From NCBI GenBank assembly GCA_947058615.1, contig CAMSHF010000002.1, positions 124,001-188,000 of the forward strand: a stretch of 64,000 nucleotides of DNA. The letters are read 5' to 3'. A program made the position numbers and the translations under genes. The stretch comes from an uncultured Rickettsiella sp. Lineage in GTDB: Bacteria; Pseudomonadota; Gammaproteobacteria; Diplorickettsiales; Diplorickettsiaceae. Within the stretch, counting starts at the first letter, position 1, and every line of letters begins with the position of its first letter. The notes beneath the pieces are model-generated. The model worked only from the letters and a program-made list of their open reading frames with translations, had not been told where the DNA came from and did no database searches. Positions 62,069 through 64,000 of this stretch are shown in pieces.

Positions 62069-64000
62069 TTAATACTCAATACTGATAGATTCTTCACCAA
62101 AATTTGCACGTAGATCTTTCAATAAATCATCTGCAGGCCTTACTTTCCAACTATTCCCTAAACTCAAATGAACTTGCGTATTGAGTTCAGGACTATGATA
62201 TACAATACGCGCGGGACAAGTGCCTGGACAAAAATTGCTCATTATGTTTTGCAAATCATTAAGTAAAGTAGGTTTAATAGCCGACTTAGAAAGCTTAATC
62301 GTTAAGTTTTTCGCGTGATTTTCACGTGCCTCAGTGATATCTAGAATTTTTTTTGCTAGTACCCGCGTATTACCCGTGTATTCGTCACGTTGAATCTCTC
62401 CTTCAATGATTAATAATTTATCTTTATTTAACTTCTCACGATACTTAGCGAAAGTATCACTAAATAAAGTCACCTCTAAGCGGCCGCTGGCATCTTCTAA
62501 ATGAAGTATCGCCATACGATCACCACGCTTGGTCCATAATGAGCGAATAGTCAGTACCCAACCTGCCAGTGTAATGGGGTGCCCTGCTTTAGAAGTTAAC
62601 GCATTTAAAGGTGCCGTAATAAAATGTGATAATTCTTGCGCGTAATTCTCTAAAGGATGACCACTTAAATAAAAACCTAAGACCTCCTTTTCATGCTTTA
62701 AACGTTCAAATTTCGGCCAATCTTCTTGCGCAACTCCTCTCGATTGAGAAACCACATCAAGTCCAAAAAAGTCTCTTTGTCCTGAAGACTCCGCTAATAA
62801 TTTTTGATCGGCCGCTTGTAAAGCAGCCTCTATATTTGCGAAAAGACTGGCTCGATTCGTACCAAAACTATCTAGACTACCCGAAAATATCAAAGCCTCT
62901 AAACTTCGGCGGTTTATTTTTTGTAAATCAACTCGATGACATAGATCAAATAAATCACTAAACGCTTGTTGTTTACGTTGTTCAACAAGCATCTTTATTG
63001 CGCCTTCACCTAAGCCCTTAATTGCACCTAAACCATAGCGTATCGAGCCTGTCGAGTCATCTACGGTAAACTTGTACTCGCTATAATTGATATCAGGAGG
63101 TAAAATATTTAAATTCATGACACGACTTTCTTCAAGAAAGGTAACCACCTTCTCAGTATGATCCATATCAGATGATAAGACTGCCGCCATAAATTCGGCA
63201 GGATAATGTGCTTTTAACCAAGCTGTCTGATAGGAAACCAAAGCGTACGCCGCCGAGTGCGATTTATTAAATCCATAATCTGCAAATTTCTCCATTAAAT
63301 CAAAAATTTGATTCGCCAAATGGAATTCTATACCTTTTTTTTCTGCACCTTTTATAAAAATAGTTCTTTGTTGTGCCATCTCTTCTGGTTTCTTTTTTCC
63401 CATCGCTCGACGCAATAAATCAGCGGCACCTAAGGTATAGCCTGCAAGCACTTGTGCAATTTGCATCACTTGTTCTTGATATAAAATTATTCCATAAGTA
63501 GGACTTAAAATAGGTTCTAAAAAAGGATGATCATATTGAACAGATGCGCGTCCATGTTTGCGATTAATAAAGTCATCTACCATACCCGATTGCAAAGGTC
63601 CTGGGCGGAATAAAGCAACTAATGCAATGATTTCATCAAAACTATCTGGGCATAATCGGTGAACCAGATCACGCATTCCCCGCGATTCTAATTGGAACAC
63701 CGCGGTTGTTTTACATGATTTCAATAAGTCAAAAGTCCTCACGTCATTAATAGGAATGTCTGTAATATCCAGTAAAGATTCCCCTGGTCGTTTTTTTTTA
63801 TTAATTGCTTGTACAGCCCAATCAATAATGGTTAAAGTCCGAAGCCCTAAGAAGTCAAATTTTACTAAGCCAACTTTTTCTATATCATCCTTATCAAATT
63901 GGGTAATACAGTGCATACCACCAGGTTCACAGTAGAGCGGGGTGAAGTCAGTCAACTTAGAAGGCGCAATCACTACCCCTCCGGCATGTTTACCTACATT
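62069..64000 (-). CDS. dnaE: DNA polymerase III subunit alpha (partial, C-terminal part)
   Basis: Replicative polymerase; the gene runs off the right edge, leaving about 643 codons. Visible are part of the polymerase core (VGLVKFDFLGLRTLTIIDWA, RPGPLQSGMVDDFINRKHG, YQEQVMQIAQVLAGYTLGAADLLRRAMGKKK), the helix-hairpin-helix region (INRRSLEALIFSGSLDSFG) and the OB-fold domain (ITLAGWVLTIRSLWTKRGDRMAILHLEDASGRLEV). The C-terminal tail is complete. Confidence 0.97.
   Translation of the reverse strand, partial: NVGKHAGGVVIAPSKLTDFTPLYCEPGGMHCITQFDKDDIEKVGLVKFDFLGLRTLTIIDWAVQAINKKKRPGESLLDITDIPINDVRTFDLLKSCKTTAVFQLESRGMRDLVHRLCPDSFDEIIALVALFRPGPLQSGMVDDFINRKHGRASVQYDHPFLEPILSPTYGIILYQEQVMQIAQVLAGYTLGAADLLRRAMGKKKPEEMAQQRTIFIKGAEKKGIEFHLANQIFDLMEKFADYGFNKSHSAAYALVSYQTAWLKAHYPAEFMAAVLSSDMDHTEKVVTFLEESRVMNLNILPPDINYSEYKFTVDDSTGSIRYGLGAIKGLGEGAIKMLVEQRKQQAFSDLFDLCHRVDLQKINRRSLEALIFSGSLDSFGTNRASLFANIEAALQAADQKLLAESSGQRDFFGLDVVSQSRGVAQEDWPKFERLKHEKEVLGFYLSGHPLENYAQELSHFITAPLNALTSKAGHPITLAGWVLTIRSLWTKRGDRMAILHLEDASGRLEVTLFSDTFAKYREKLNKDKLLIIEGEIQRDEYTGNTRVLAKKILDITEARENHAKNLTIKLSKSAIKPTLLNDLQNIMSNFCPGTCPARIVYHSPELNTQVHLSLGNSWKVRPADDLLKDLRANFGEESISIEY

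Overview
The window is chromosomal DNA from an AT-rich gammaproteobacterium of the order Legionellales, most likely a Coxiellaceae-type intracellular or host-associated bacterium (Rickettsiella, Diplorickettsia or Aquicella-like). Three things point there: a Dot/Icm type IVB secretion block (icmV-dotA divergent from icmW-icmX) with a very Legionella-like IcmW, Legionella-like ribosomal and RNA polymerase genes, and low-GC coding with long AT-rich spacers. No rRNA genes, complete insertion sequences, prophage or CRISPR array were seen.

Layout. 1-10,240: the transcription and translation block on the minus strand, tRNA-Tyr, -Gly, -Thr, -Trp, secE, nusG, rplK, rplA, rplJ, rplL, rpoB and the start of rpoC. 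The tuf gene usual in this block is absent, and NusG and RpoC both carry unusual hydrophilic N-terminal extensions. 10,241-20,007: a MarC-type membrane protein, an arginase plus ornithine aminotransferase operon, a K+/H+ antiporter, pcnB (apparently starting at AUU), pgi, a repeat-built coiled-coil membrane protein and a VapBC toxin-antitoxin pair. 20,132-30,277: a LOG-family hydrolase, a two-gene operon of large coiled-coil unknowns behind a PmrA-box-like site (candidate Dot/Icm effectors), then the Dot/Icm block with two linked genes of unknown function. 30,395-41,805: dxs, secA, map, an RND efflux pair, dapD, a small secreted NTF2-like protein and tRNA-Leu. 41,816-45,858: secG and tpiA, three very AT-rich unknown ORFs that look like a decaying gene or genes, and nadK. 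46,191-50,926: grpE, dnaK, dnaJ and greA, with a good sigma-32-type promoter ahead of grpE. 51,167-57,431: thyA, UDP-glucose dehydrogenase and galU, mltD, yafS-like and rnhA. 57,452-64,000: lpxC, ftsZ, ftsA, ftsQ and the C-terminal half of dnaE.

Most genes are housekeeping and keep familiar gammaproteobacterial neighbours (secE-nusG-rplKAJL-rpoBC, tpiA-secG-tRNA-Leu, nadK divergent from grpE-dnaKJ, ftsQAZ-lpxC, yafS-rnhA next to mltD). The breaks in those blocks are informative: no tuf, no gloB between mltD and yafS, no ddl ahead of ftsQ, secA moved between dxs and map. A degenerate dispersed repeat of about 100 bp recurs in at least four spacers and in one case overlaps the ribosome-binding site and start of dxs. 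The places most likely to hold undescribed biology are the 21.2-24.4 kb operon, the two unknown genes embedded in the Dot/Icm block, and the AT-rich 43.0-44.9 kb cluster. All functional assignments rest on reading motifs by eye; no database search was run.
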